Shown piece by piece: positions 52,540 through 60,962 of a DNA stretch of 64,000 nucleotides. Within the stretch, counting starts at the first letter, position 1, and the number at the start of each line of letters is the position of its first letter. The position numbers and the translations under genes were made by a program. A model generated the notes under the pieces. It searched no databases. It had not been told where the DNA came from and worked only from the letters and a program-made list of their open reading frames with translations. Origin of the DNA: Peptoanaerobacter stomatis (GTDB lineage Bacteria > Bacillota > Clostridia > Peptostreptococcales > Filifactoraceae); the NCBI RefSeq assembly GCF_000238095.2, contig NZ_JH815225.1, positions 1,527,160-1,591,159 on the forward strand. The letters are read 5' to 3'.

Positions 52540-52666
52540 AAATTTGTTCTATAAAACGTGTAGAACGAGGCGGACAAGTGGAACTTGAGTGCGTGTACTG
52601 TAGTTACACAAGCGAAAGCTCTACGAAGTCTAACGAAGTAAATACACGATTTTAGGGCAAATTTTG
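52540..52666. other. Structured intergenic element, possible non-coding RNA or mobile repeat
   Basis: 127-bp block noticeably richer in G and C than its surroundings. The ends are inverted: AAAATTTG with CGTGTA inward at the left, TACACG with CAAATTTT at the right, an imperfect stem of about 22 bp. Inside are a perfect CAAGT-GGA-ACTTG hairpin, GTGTA-CTGTAGT-TACAC, and a direct repeat ACGAAGT. No open frame. No gene on either strand explains it. Confidence 0.6.
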
Positions 52667-52765
52667 ACAAATTAAACTGTGAAAATCTTTACATGCTCCA
52701 TTTAAAATGATAAAATAAATTTAGCAAACGATTTACAAATTTAAAATGAAAAGGAGGAATATTTT

Positions 52766-53626
52766 ATGAAAAAATTTAAACTTATGTTATTGTTTACGCT
52801 TATACTTACAATCTTAAGCTCCACTTCTTCAAATGCAGCCGCCAAGTACTCCAAAATTTATCCTGATTGCAAAACAAAAAAAGGCAAATACACTATATCA
52901 TACACTACAAAAAAAGGACTCAACTTATATGTAGAAGGAAACTCAAAGCCTGTTGTTTCTATTCCGTATTCACAGGAAATCCTTGATTACGTCTTGAATG
53001 ACGAAAAGATATATTATTCCTATAATAAAAAAATTATGCAATTCGATATAAGCACAAAAAAGAAAATCTCCATAAAAGAGTTTAAAAATAATCCGAATAT
53101 ATGTGCTGTAAGAGATGAATACATATATGTAACTGTATATCCTTTTGACGAAAATCACGAAGGAGAATATGAAACTGATTTTTACAAAATAAATATGAAA
53201 AACAAAGAAACAAAATTACTTGCAAAAAATGCAAGTTCAATTGTACTTGCAGAAAATAATATATTTTACAGACCTACAACTACCGATGTAAGCGGTCAAC
53301 CATTATACTCCATAGACTATAACGGCAAAAATTTAAAAAAAATATCAGATGATGTAATACACTACCAAGTAATTAATAAAAAGCTGTATTTTGTTACAGA
53401 ATCAATCCAAGATTTTATACAAACAGTATATGTATCAAACGTAGACGGAACGGATAAAAAACAACTTGCAGGCAACATAGACGGTTACGTTTATAATATA
53501 ACACCTACCGATATATATTATTCAGTTATAGGAAATGACACTAAATATTACAAACTCAATCTCAGTACAAAAAAAATCGAGATTGTAAAACAAATAAATA
53601 CCAATGTATATGAGCTAAATTATTAA
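52766..53626 (+). CDS. Secreted beta-propeller-like protein (DUF5050-like), first of a pair
   Basis: 286 residues. Signal peptide (about 1-24, ending SNA/AA). The mature part consists of repeated short strands of the kind seen in DUF5050 propellers: EKIYYSYNKKIMQFDIS, EYIYVTVYPFD, NNIFYRPTT then LYSIDYNGKNLKKIS, and LYFVTESIQ then VYVSNVDGTDKKQL. No catalytic motif. Probably a surface or extracellular binding protein. AAAGGAGG precedes the ATG. It is a tandem paralogue of the next gene (97 bases downstream). Confidence 0.8.
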   Translation: MKKFKLMLLFTLILTILSSTSSNAAAKYSKIYPDCKTKKGKYTISYTTKKGLNLYVEGNSKPVVSIPYSQEILDYVLNDEKIYYSYNKKIMQFDISTKKKISIKEFKNNPNICAVRDEYIYVTVYPFDENHEGEYETDFYKINMKNKETKLLAKNASSIVLAENNIFYRPTTTDVSGQPLYSIDYNGKNLKKISDDVIHYQVINKKLYFVTESIQDFIQTVYVSNVDGTDKKQLAGNIDGYVYNITPTDIYYSVIGNDTKYYKLNLSTKKIEIVKQINTNVYELNY

Positions 53627-53723
53627 TAATGTAACTCATTAAACAAATAAGTATAATCTATTTTACTATTGAATTTTAAGCTTATTTCAACATTAAAAAC
53701 CGTCATAATAAAGGAGAAACATT

Positions 53724-54569
53724 ATGAAATCTGCAAAGATACTTGCAATATTTTTATCCCTATTTTTAGGAATGTCCAATATTATATATGCTCAAGATAC
53801 ATTTTCAGCTATAAGCAATGCTAATAAAACACTGAAAAAAGGCGACTATACTTATAAAATTGATTATGTAGACTATAATTCTATATTAAAAGTATACAAC
53901 AAAAACAATAAGTTGGTGATTTCATTGCCAAAAGTATATTATGCACTTGCAGGAGATAAAGGATTTTATTATTCAACCAACGACTACAACACCTCAAATA
54001 CGGACATAATATATACAAATTTAACTGACAACTCATCAAAAGTATTATACAGCAAAAAATCGAATTCCCCTGGATTTATAAATGCAGTGAGAGACGATTA
54101 TCTATATTTTCAAATATCAGACGGAGAAGTTGCCGAAGAAACAATATCACCATTATATAAATTGAACTTAAAAACCGGCAAAACATCAAAAATAATTGAA
54201 GATGCAGGAGAAATACACTTATCCGACAACAAGATATTCTACAAAAAAACTTCACGAAATAAAGAAACAGACACATTATATTCAAGCGACTTAAACGGAA
54301 AAAATATAAAAGTTATAGAAAAATTTGCAAATACATTAACAGTCGAAAACAACAAGCTCTACTATGCAGCAAAAAAATCTGACGGAAGTTACTGTATATA
54401 TGAGATGAGCGAAGATTTATCAGGCAAAAAACAAATATCAAAGCCTTTTTACTGCACGCATATATTGAGCATTACAAGCAAAAGCGCTAAATACACAGTA
54501 AAAGAAAACGAAGTAGAAGAAACATACAAAATGGATTTTGCAAGCGGAAAAATCACAAAAATAAATTAA
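53724..54569 (+). CDS. Secreted beta-propeller-like protein (DUF5050-like), second of a pair
   Basis: 281 residues, signal peptide ending YA (about residue 23). Same architecture as the preceding gene: DDYLYFQISDG, LYKLNLKTGKTSKI, NKIFYKKTSRN then LYSSDLNGKNIKVIE, NKLYYAAKKSDG. The shared LYS-x-D-x-NGKN motif shows the two arose by duplication, although overall similarity looks moderate. AAAGGAG precedes the ATG. A terminator follows. Confidence 0.8.
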   Translation: MKSAKILAIFLSLFLGMSNIIYAQDTFSAISNANKTLKKGDYTYKIDYVDYNSILKVYNKNNKLVISLPKVYYALAGDKGFYYSTNDYNTSNTDIIYTNLTDNSSKVLYSKKSNSPGFINAVRDDYLYFQISDGEVAEETISPLYKLNLKTGKTSKIIEDAGEIHLSDNKIFYKKTSRNKETDTLYSSDLNGKNIKVIEKFANTLTVENNKLYYAAKKSDGSYCIYEMSEDLSGKKQISKPFYCTHILSITSKSAKYTVKENEVEETYKMDFASGKITKIN

Positions 54570-54576
54570 GCTTTCA

Positions 54577-54624
54577 TAAACCGTATAATTATTGATATTA
54601 TAGTGATTATACGGTTTATTTTTT
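54577..54624 (+). terminator. Terminator after the propeller-protein pair
   Basis: TAAACCGTATAAT pairs with ATTATACGGTTTA, followed by TTTTTT. Confidence 0.85.
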
Positions 54625-54778
54625 ATATCATATATATTACTCCACTTTCATAAATTTCAAAATCAAAAAATGTATTAATAATTTAATATATTTTTATAAT
54701 TAATTTAATGTTAATAAGGTATAACAAATATATAATTAATTTAGCTATATGAATTTAATATCAGAAAGGAGAAAACTT

Positions 54779-55267
54779 ATGGGATATGATTTATTAGGAT
54801 TAATGGCTTTGGGTTATTTAAGTCTGTTCTTAGGTGCAGCGATAATAACTACAATCAATATAGTAGTGTTAATCGCAACTTATCTTTTGACAGGAATATC
54901 GCTGTACAAATTGGCTATGAACAATGGTCATCAAGACAAAGCTATACTTGCTTGGATACCTGTAGTTAATTTGTATTTAGTAGGATTATTGGCAGGAGAT
55001 ACAAAATTGCTTTCAATAGATTTACCGGCACAATGGTTAGGCATTATATTGGTAATACTTAGAATAATGGGCGGTTTCGGCGATAAATCTCCGTTTATAC
55101 TTTGGCTTGTATCAACTATACTTATAATATTCGCATTTTACAACCTATATAAAAGAGCCGAATCCCCTTTAGCTGTTATTATGGCTATACTCAGCCTTAT
55201 ACCGTTTTTAAAAGCCATATTCTTATATATTATAAAGGATAGAAACTTATTATATTTTTATGAATAA
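54779..55267 (+). CDS. Integral membrane protein of unknown function
   Basis: 162 residues from the ATG at 54779 (AAAGGAG upstream; a longer frame from 54749 reads through the ribosome site). Four to five hydrophobic segments; between the second and third lies AMNNGHQDKAILAWIPVVNLYLVG, resembling the K-A-W-x-x-IP-x-x-N-x-Y motif of small clostridial and actinobacterial membrane proteins (DUF5684-like). No catalytic residue recognised. Single gene. Confidence 0.75.
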   Translation: MGYDLLGLMALGYLSLFLGAAIITTINIVVLIATYLLTGISLYKLAMNNGHQDKAILAWIPVVNLYLVGLLAGDTKLLSIDLPAQWLGIILVILRIMGGFGDKSPFILWLVSTILIIFAFYNLYKRAESPLAVIMAILSLIPFLKAIFLYIIKDRNLLYFYE

Positions 55268-55359
55268 TTTTTAAAACATATAATACACTATAACAAACTA
55301 TAAAATCTCTAAAGTTTATATAATTTGTTATTTCAAAAAATATAAATTTTTAAAGAATT

Positions 55360-55474
55360 TAGTATAAAACTCAATAAAACTATAGATAAATAGGATTTTA
55401 TAAATTCAATAAAATCTAACAACATTTATTACTTTCTCATATAAATTATCTATTATCCTATCAGAGTTTAATAT
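55360..55474 (-). repeat. 115-bp MITE-like repeat (ATACTA family), copy F
   Basis: On the minus strand begins ATATTAAACTCTGATAGGAT and ends CTATAGTTTTATTGAG then TTTTATAC. Matches copy D at both ends, with a different centre. It lies in the 909-base gap 55268-56176, the largest in the window. Confidence 0.6.
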
Positions 55475-55492
55475 TGATATAAAAAATGAGTT

Positions 55493-55551
55493 GAATGTAT
55501 TTGATTAAAGGAATTGCTAAAATGTAAATATATCTATAATCAAATACATTC
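55493..55551. other. 15-bp perfect inverted repeat (possible terminator or structured RNA)
   Basis: GAATGTATTTGATTA (55493-55507) and TAATCAAATACATTC (55537-55551), loop 29 bases. No strong T-run directly follows on the plus strand (CATTTCGTATTTTT). It stands 20 bases after repeat F. Confidence 0.5.
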
Positions 55552-55691
55552 CATTTCGTATTTTTATTATACGCTCATTTAGCTATATTATGAGTATATC
55601 TTATAGTTTTAATAGCCTTTAACATCATAGAAATCTTCAGTATAATTTTTATTTTTAGAGCAAAATTTTTTTTAAAAGTTAATAATTATAC

Positions 55692-55720
55692 TTGACCTTA
55701 TTTTTTTATTGTGGTAGTAT
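55692..55720 (+). promoter_or_regulatory. Possible promoter of the acyl-CoA dehydrogenase fusion gene
   Basis: TTGACC (55692-55697), 17-base spacer, TAGTAT (55715-55720). If used, the leader would be about 450 nucleotides long, with no visible gene in it. The rest of the 55552-56176 stretch is AT-rich and holds nothing else I can name. Confidence 0.4.
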
Positions 55721-56176
55721 TTTATATGTAAGTTTGGGATATGGTTTTCTTTAGTATAAAAGTTTTAATAGAAGATGATATCTTACTCAACTTTTCTATA
55801 ATTTATAGTAAAATATATTGTATCGTATTAGTTTTTTTAATAAATGATGAATATTTTAATATTTTTTTATTTTAAAACTATACTTTTTTTGTAGTAAATA
55901 TGTGCAAAATACAAAAAAGATATGAATATAATTTAAACTACAATATCTTTTATATATTTGATTAATTTGTTGAAAATGTAATTTATTTTTAAAAATATTA
56001 TATATAAAAGTTTCATTAACAATTAAGATATTTTAAAAAAATCAAAATTATTCTGAGTTTAAATAGATAAATAATTTATTTATGGGTATGTTGTAATTAT
56101 CAGTTAGTCTATTTATAAAATATATTTTAATGTATATTGCGCATTTATATTTTTGAAAATTTAAGGAGGCAGTAAT

Positions 56177-58105
56177 ATGTTGTATACTACAACACAAGAA
56201 CACGAGGCGTTTCGTAAAAAAGTAAGAGAATTTGCAGAAAAAGAAGTAAAACCTATAGCATTTGAACTTGACCAAAACAATGAGTTTCCTGATGAAGTTG
56301 TCAAAAAAATGGGTGAACTCGGCATAATGGGTATACCTTATCCTAAGGAATACGGCGGAGCAGGCTTAGACGTTATAAGCTATGCAATCGCTGTTGAAGA
56401 GTTGTCAAGAGTTGATGGTGGAGTAGGCGTTATATTATCGGCTCATACTTCACTTGGAACATATCCTATTGCTGCATTTGGAACAGAAGAACAAAAGAAA
56501 AAATACCTTGTTCCTCTTGCAAAAGGTGAAAAAATAGGTGCTTTCGGTCTTACAGAATCAGAAGCCGGTTCTGATGCAGGTGGTACAGAAACTACGGCTG
56601 AACTTGACGGAGATTATTATATATTAAATGGCGGAAAAATATTTATAACTAATGCCGGAAAAGCTGATACTTATATAGTATTTGCAGTTACTACTCCGGG
56701 AATAGGAACAAAAGGTATAAGTGCATTTATAGTTGAAAAAGGCTGGGAAGGTTTCTCATTCGGAGATCACTATGATAAGCTTGGTATACGTTCTTCTCAA
56801 ACTTGTGAATTAATATTCAACAATGTAAAAGTTCCTAAAGAAAACTTGCTTGGAAAAGAAGGTCAAGGTTTTAGAATAGCAATGGCTACATTGGACGGAG
56901 GAAGAATAGGTATTGCATCTCAAGCCTTAGGTATTGCACAAGGCGCTTATGAATCTGCACTTGCATACTCAAAACAAAGAGTACAGTTCGGTAAACCTAT
57001 AGCATTCCAACAAGCTATTCAGTTCAAATTTGCAGATATGGCTACAAAACTAAGATCAGCAAGACTTCTTGTGTATTCAGCAGCAGACTTAAAAGAAGCT
57101 CATGCAGATTATTCTATGGAAGCAGCTATGGCTAAAAAATACGCATCAGACATAGCATTAGAAGTATGTAACGATGCTCTTCAAATATACGGCGGTAGTG
57201 GATACCTTAAAGGTATGGATGTTGAAAGATTCTATCGTGATGCCAAAATAACTACAATATATGAAGGAACAAACGAAATAATGAGAGTCGTAATAGCATC
57301 TCATATAATCGGAAGACCTCCAAAATCAAATAAATCCGTAAAATCTGCAGTTATACAAAGAAAATCAGTAACAGGCGACAGAAAGAGAACAATATTTAAA
57401 GACGGAACAGCAAAAGAACAAGTAGATGCACTTGTTGCAGCACTAAAAAAAGACGGATACGACTTCACAGTAGGTATACCTCTTGATACTCCAATACAAT
57501 TATCAGAAAGGGTTGTATCAGCAGGTAAAGGTATAGGCGATAAGAAAAATATGAAATTGATTGAAGACCTTGCTAAAAATGCAGGAGCTTCAATAGGTTC
57601 ATCAAGACCTGTAGCAGAAACTCTAAAATATGTTCCGCTTAACAGATATGTAGGTATGTCAGGACAAACATTCAAAGGTAATCTATATATAGCTTGCGGT
57701 ATATCAGGAGCTTCTCAACATCTAAAAGGTATAAAAAATGCAACTACAATAGTAGCTATAAATAAAAACGGTAATGCACCTATATTCAAAAATTGCGACT
57801 ACGGTATAGTTGGAGATTTAGCTGAAATCTTACCTCTTCTTATAAAAGCCTTAGACACAGGTAAGAAGAAAGATGCACCTCCAATGAAAAAAATGAAACG
57901 TTCAAAACCTGAAAAATTGGCACCTAATTATAAATTATATGTATGCAACGGTTGCGGATATGAATATAATCCAATGGTTGGAGATTTGGAAGGCGAAATA
58001 GATCCCGGAACAGAATTCAAAAATATTCCTGATGAATGGACTTGCCCTGAGTGCGGTGAAGAAAAATCAGGCTTTATAGAATTAGAATTCCCATATGCAC
58101 AATAA
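56177..58105 (+). CDS. Acyl-CoA dehydrogenase / EtfA C-terminal / rubredoxin triple-fusion protein
   Basis: 642 residues in three parts. Residues 1-380 form an acyl-CoA dehydrogenase: FAD and substrate motifs FGLTESEAGSDAGG, LGIRSSQTCELIFNNV, catalytic base Glu363 in IYEGTNEI. Residues about 440-560 are the FAD-binding C-terminal domain of electron transfer flavoprotein alpha: SSRPVAETL, VGMSGQTFKG, YIACGISGASQHL, IVAINK and DYGIVGDL. Residues 585-640 are a rubredoxin with Cys590, 593, 623 and 626 (VCNGCGYEYN, TCPECGEE). So one chain carries two flavins and an iron centre, an internal route from acyl-CoA to rubredoxin. No EtfB is fused or nearby. GGAGG precedes the ATG. The flavodiiron gene follows. 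Confidence 0.95.
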   Translation: MLYTTTQEHEAFRKKVREFAEKEVKPIAFELDQNNEFPDEVVKKMGELGIMGIPYPKEYGGAGLDVISYAIAVEELSRVDGGVGVILSAHTSLGTYPIAAFGTEEQKKKYLVPLAKGEKIGAFGLTESEAGSDAGGTETTAELDGDYYILNGGKIFITNAGKADTYIVFAVTTPGIGTKGISAFIVEKGWEGFSFGDHYDKLGIRSSQTCELIFNNVKVPKENLLGKEGQGFRIAMATLDGGRIGIASQALGIAQGAYESALAYSKQRVQFGKPIAFQQAIQFKFADMATKLRSARLLVYSAADLKEAHADYSMEAAMAKKYASDIALEVCNDALQIYGGSGYLKGMDVERFYRDAKITTIYEGTNEIMRVVIASHIIGRPPKSNKSVKSAVIQRKSVTGDRKRTIFKDGTAKEQVDALVAALKKDGYDFTVGIPLDTPIQLSERVVSAGKGIGDKKNMKLIEDLAKNAGASIGSSRPVAETLKYVPLNRYVGMSGQTFKGNLYIACGISGASQHLKGIKNATTIVAINKNGNAPIFKNCDYGIVGDLAEILPLLIKALDTGKKKDAPPMKKMKRSKPEKLAPNYKLYVCNGCGYEYNPMVGDLEGEIDPGTEFKNIPDEWTCPECGEEKSGFIELEFPYAQ

Positions 58106-58120
58106 TTTATGAATATTTTA

Positions 58121-58264
58121 ATACAGCGATTTAAAAATAAAATTTGAAAATATGATTTTTGATTAGATAAAATTTCATCTTATAAATATTTTTACTTTAT
58201 AGTTAACTTGAATTATTGTTTAATTACATCTTTTCAAATAATCGCAAATTTTAAATCGCTGTAT
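58121..58264. repeat. 144-bp element with 16-bp perfect terminal inverted repeats
   Basis: ATACAGCGATTTAAAA (58121-58136) and TTTTAAATCGCTGTAT (58249-58264). It fills most of the 205-base gap between the fusion gene and fprA. No gene inside. Either a small transposon-like element or a large RNA hairpin between the two genes. Confidence 0.7.
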
Positions 58265-58310
58265 AAAGTCAAAATCGTATAGATAAGATTATTATAACAG
58301 GAGGATTACA

Positions 58311-59531
58311 ATGTTTTGTGTAAGAAATATAACTGAAAACTTATACTGGGTCGGTGGAAATGACCATCGCTTAGCACTATTTGAAAATATACACCCTTTA
58401 ACAAAAGGCGTTTCATATAACTCATACCTATTATTAGATGAAAAAACTGTACTTTTCGATACAGTTGACTGGGCTGTGACAAGAGAATTTTTAGAAAATA
58501 TAGAAAGCGTATTAAAAGGCAGACCACTTGATTATCTTGTAGTAAATCATATGGAACCTGACCATTGCGGTTCAATAGAAGAAATAGTAATAAGATATCC
58601 AAATTGTAAAATAATATCAACAGAAAAAGCATTTATGTTTATGCGTCAATTCAATTATCACGTTGAAGGTAGAGAAATAGAAGTAAAAGAAGGCGATACA
58701 TTTGAATTTGGTAAACATAAAGTAGCATTTTTAGAAGCACCTATGGTACACTGGCCTGAAGCTATGATTACACTTGATTTAACAAACGGAGCTTTGTTCT
58801 CAGCTGATGCGTTCGGTTCATTCATAGCATTAGACGGAAAATTATTCAATGACGAAGTAAACTTCGACAGAGATTGGTTGGACGAAGCAAGAAGATATTA
58901 TACTAACATAGTAGGTAAATACGGACAATTCGTACAAGCACTACTAAAAAAAGCTGCTCCGCTATTACCTAAAGTAAAATATATCTGCCCGTTGCACGGA
59001 CTTGTTTGGAGAAACAATTTTGATTATATATTAGATAAATATAATAAATGGTCAACTTATGTACCTGAAGAAAAAGGTGTATTAATAGCATACGCTTCAA
59101 TGTACGGAAACACAGAGTATACAGCACAAGCACTTGCAACTAAGCTTTGCGAAAGAGGAATGTCAAACGTACACCTATATGACGTATCTAATACAGACGT
59201 ATCATATCTTATATCAGAAACATTCAGATTCAGCCATGTTGTATTGGCATCAGTAACTTACAACTTAGGTATATATCCGAAAATGCTTAACTACTTGCAT
59301 GATATGAAAGCATTAAATGTACAAAACAGAACAATATCAGTAATAGAAAACGGATCTTGGGCACCTAAGTCAGGTCAATTAATAAGCAACTTCTTAGACG
59401 AAGAAATGAAAATGATAAATATATTAGACCCAATGGTTACTGTAAACTCAGCGCTTAAAAAAGATAAAGAATCTGATTTGGACGACTTAGCTGATGCAAT
59501 AGTAGAATCAATGAAATTAAACGAAAAATAA
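58311..59531 (+). CDS. fprA: Flavodiiron protein (FprA-type, O2/NO reductase)
   Basis: 406 residues. The N-terminal beta-lactamase-like domain binds a di-iron centre through HMEPDHCG (His80, Glu82, Asp84), HWPEAM, SADAFGSF and LHGLVWR. The C-terminal flavodoxin domain starts at AYASMYGNTEYTAQ and binds FMN. In anaerobes such proteins reduce O2 to water, or NO to N2O, with electrons from rubredoxin. The only rubredoxin in this window is fused to the protein encoded directly upstream, on the same strand. AGGAGG precedes the ATG. A terminator follows. Confidence 0.96.
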   Translation: MFCVRNITENLYWVGGNDHRLALFENIHPLTKGVSYNSYLLLDEKTVLFDTVDWAVTREFLENIESVLKGRPLDYLVVNHMEPDHCGSIEEIVIRYPNCKIISTEKAFMFMRQFNYHVEGREIEVKEGDTFEFGKHKVAFLEAPMVHWPEAMITLDLTNGALFSADAFGSFIALDGKLFNDEVNFDRDWLDEARRYYTNIVGKYGQFVQALLKKAAPLLPKVKYICPLHGLVWRNNFDYILDKYNKWSTYVPEEKGVLIAYASMYGNTEYTAQALATKLCERGMSNVHLYDVSNTDVSYLISETFRFSHVVLASVTYNLGIYPKMLNYLHDMKALNVQNRTISVIENGSWAPKSGQLISNFLDEEMKMINILDPMVTVNSALKKDKESDLDDLADAIVESMKLNEK

Positions 59532-59559
59532 TTCTTTATAGCTTATTTAAAACTCATAT

Positions 59560-59596
59560 AAAAAATCTCCTTATTATAAATATGGAGATTTTTTTT
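59560..59596 (+). terminator. Terminator after fprA
   Basis: AAAAAATCTCC pairs with GGAGATTTTTT around a 14-base loop, with a T-run. Confidence 0.9.
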
Positions 59597-59706
59597 CTAT
59601 TGTATAATTTTATTTATATAGTTATAATGAATTTTATAAATATTAATTACCATTTACATATAATATCTAATTAATATAAGTTGTTATAGTTATATAAGGA
59701 GGCATT

Positions 59707-60633
59707 ATGATTTTAGAAAATATGAATTGCTGTGAGAAAAAACAGGTGTTTTTAAAAATAAATGATGATTTTGAACAAATACCCTTCACATTTATAAAAG
59801 GCAAAAAACAAGGACTGACAGCGCTTATAACAGCCGGAGTACATGCCTGTGAATATACAGCTATAGAAACTGCAAGAAGACTTTCAAAGGAAATAGATGC
59901 AAATGATGTAACAGGTAATATAATAATTGCAAACCTTTTAAATGTAGAAGCATTTAGAAAGAGAATTCCATTCATCGTACCACAAGATAACAAAAATTTG
60001 AACAAAGTTATGCCTGGAGATAAAAACGGTACTAAATCAGAGCAGATAGCATATTTTTTGTGCGAAAATTTTGCAAAAATATCTGATTTTGCATTAGACT
60101 TACATTCAGGGGATTTACAAGAAGAACTCACACCTCACTTATACTATATCAAATCACAAGAAAAAAGATGTATAGAGTTTGCAAACAAGACAGATATACC
60201 ATATGCAGTGCCTGTAGAAAGCTCAAAAGCACTTTACGGATATATGGCTATCTTAAATAAACCCGCATTACTTATGGAGCGTGGACAAATGGGCAATGTT
60301 GATAGAGATGAAGTGGATAATTTTGTAAATGATGTTAAAAATATATTGTGCTCACAAGGTATTTATGATTACAAAAACTGTTCAAAAGAATATAAAATGA
60401 CTCAAATAATAAAAAAATCTATATACAAAACGGCAGATATGGACGGTTTTTTCATAAGCCATAAAAAAGTTGGTGAAAGAGTGAAAAAAGACGAAGAACT
60501 GTATAGAATAGAAGATGTTTTCTCAAATGTAAAAAGCATATATAAAGCTGAATTTGACGGAATAATTTTATATAAGTGCGGTGCATTGGCAATAGAAAAA
60601 GAGCACACAGCAATAGTATATGGCAGTATATAA
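59707..60633 (+). CDS. Succinylglutamate desuccinylase/aspartoacylase family protein
   Basis: 308 residues. Zinc carboxypeptidase-like fold: GVHACEYTAIE (His and Glu ligands), the NLLNVEAFRKR substrate loop, LNKVMPGDKNGTKSEQIA and LDLHSGDLQEEL with the third His ligand. The C-terminal beta domain (about 230-308) ends EKEHTAIVYG. It hydrolyses an N-acyl amino acid or a similar amide; the exact substrate is unknown. GGAGG precedes the ATG. It stands alone between fprA and a repeat cluster. Confidence 0.88.
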   Translation: MILENMNCCEKKQVFLKINDDFEQIPFTFIKGKKQGLTALITAGVHACEYTAIETARRLSKEIDANDVTGNIIIANLLNVEAFRKRIPFIVPQDNKNLNKVMPGDKNGTKSEQIAYFLCENFAKISDFALDLHSGDLQEELTPHLYYIKSQEKRCIEFANKTDIPYAVPVESSKALYGYMAILNKPALLMERGQMGNVDRDEVDNFVNDVKNILCSQGIYDYKNCSKEYKMTQIIKKSIYKTADMDGFFISHKKVGERVKKDEELYRIEDVFSNVKSIYKAEFDGIILYKCGALAIEKEHTAIVYGSI

Positions 60634-60660
60634 TACTAAAAAATATATTTATACTAAAAC

Positions 60661-60706
60661 TTAATAGAATAATGGATATTACTATTTTTAAAAATTTATT
60701 AGCTAA
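60661..60706 (+). repeat. 46-bp intergenic repeat, copy 3
   Basis: Begins TTAATAGAATAATGGATATT and ends TTTATTAGCTAA. Preceded by ATACTAAAAC (60651) and directly abutting the element at 60706, so two units lie in tandem. Confidence 0.78.
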
Positions 60707-60805
60707 TACTAAAATCTTATAGGATAATAAAAATTTATAATAATTTATTTTTAAAATAAAGCATTTGTATTAATGTGTATTATTTATCCATAATTTTATT
60801 AGTAT
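60706..60805 (+). repeat. 100-bp MITE-like repeat (ATACTA family), copy E
   Basis: Begins ATACTAAAATCTTATAGG and ends TCCATAATTTTATTAGTAT. Opposite orientation to copies C and D. With its tandem neighbour it fills the gap 60634-60962, which otherwise has only short GCTCA hairpins near 60890-60925. Confidence 0.75.
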
Positions 60806-60962
60806 TAAATTAAAATATGCTCAAATTTATTTTGCAATCAATACTGATAACACTTTTATACATCTGTTTTTCAGATATTTATAGAAAGTGCTCAAGCAAA
60901 ATATATCTGAGCATTATATTTTTTAATTGTAATATATAATCATATCATTATATATTACAAAA

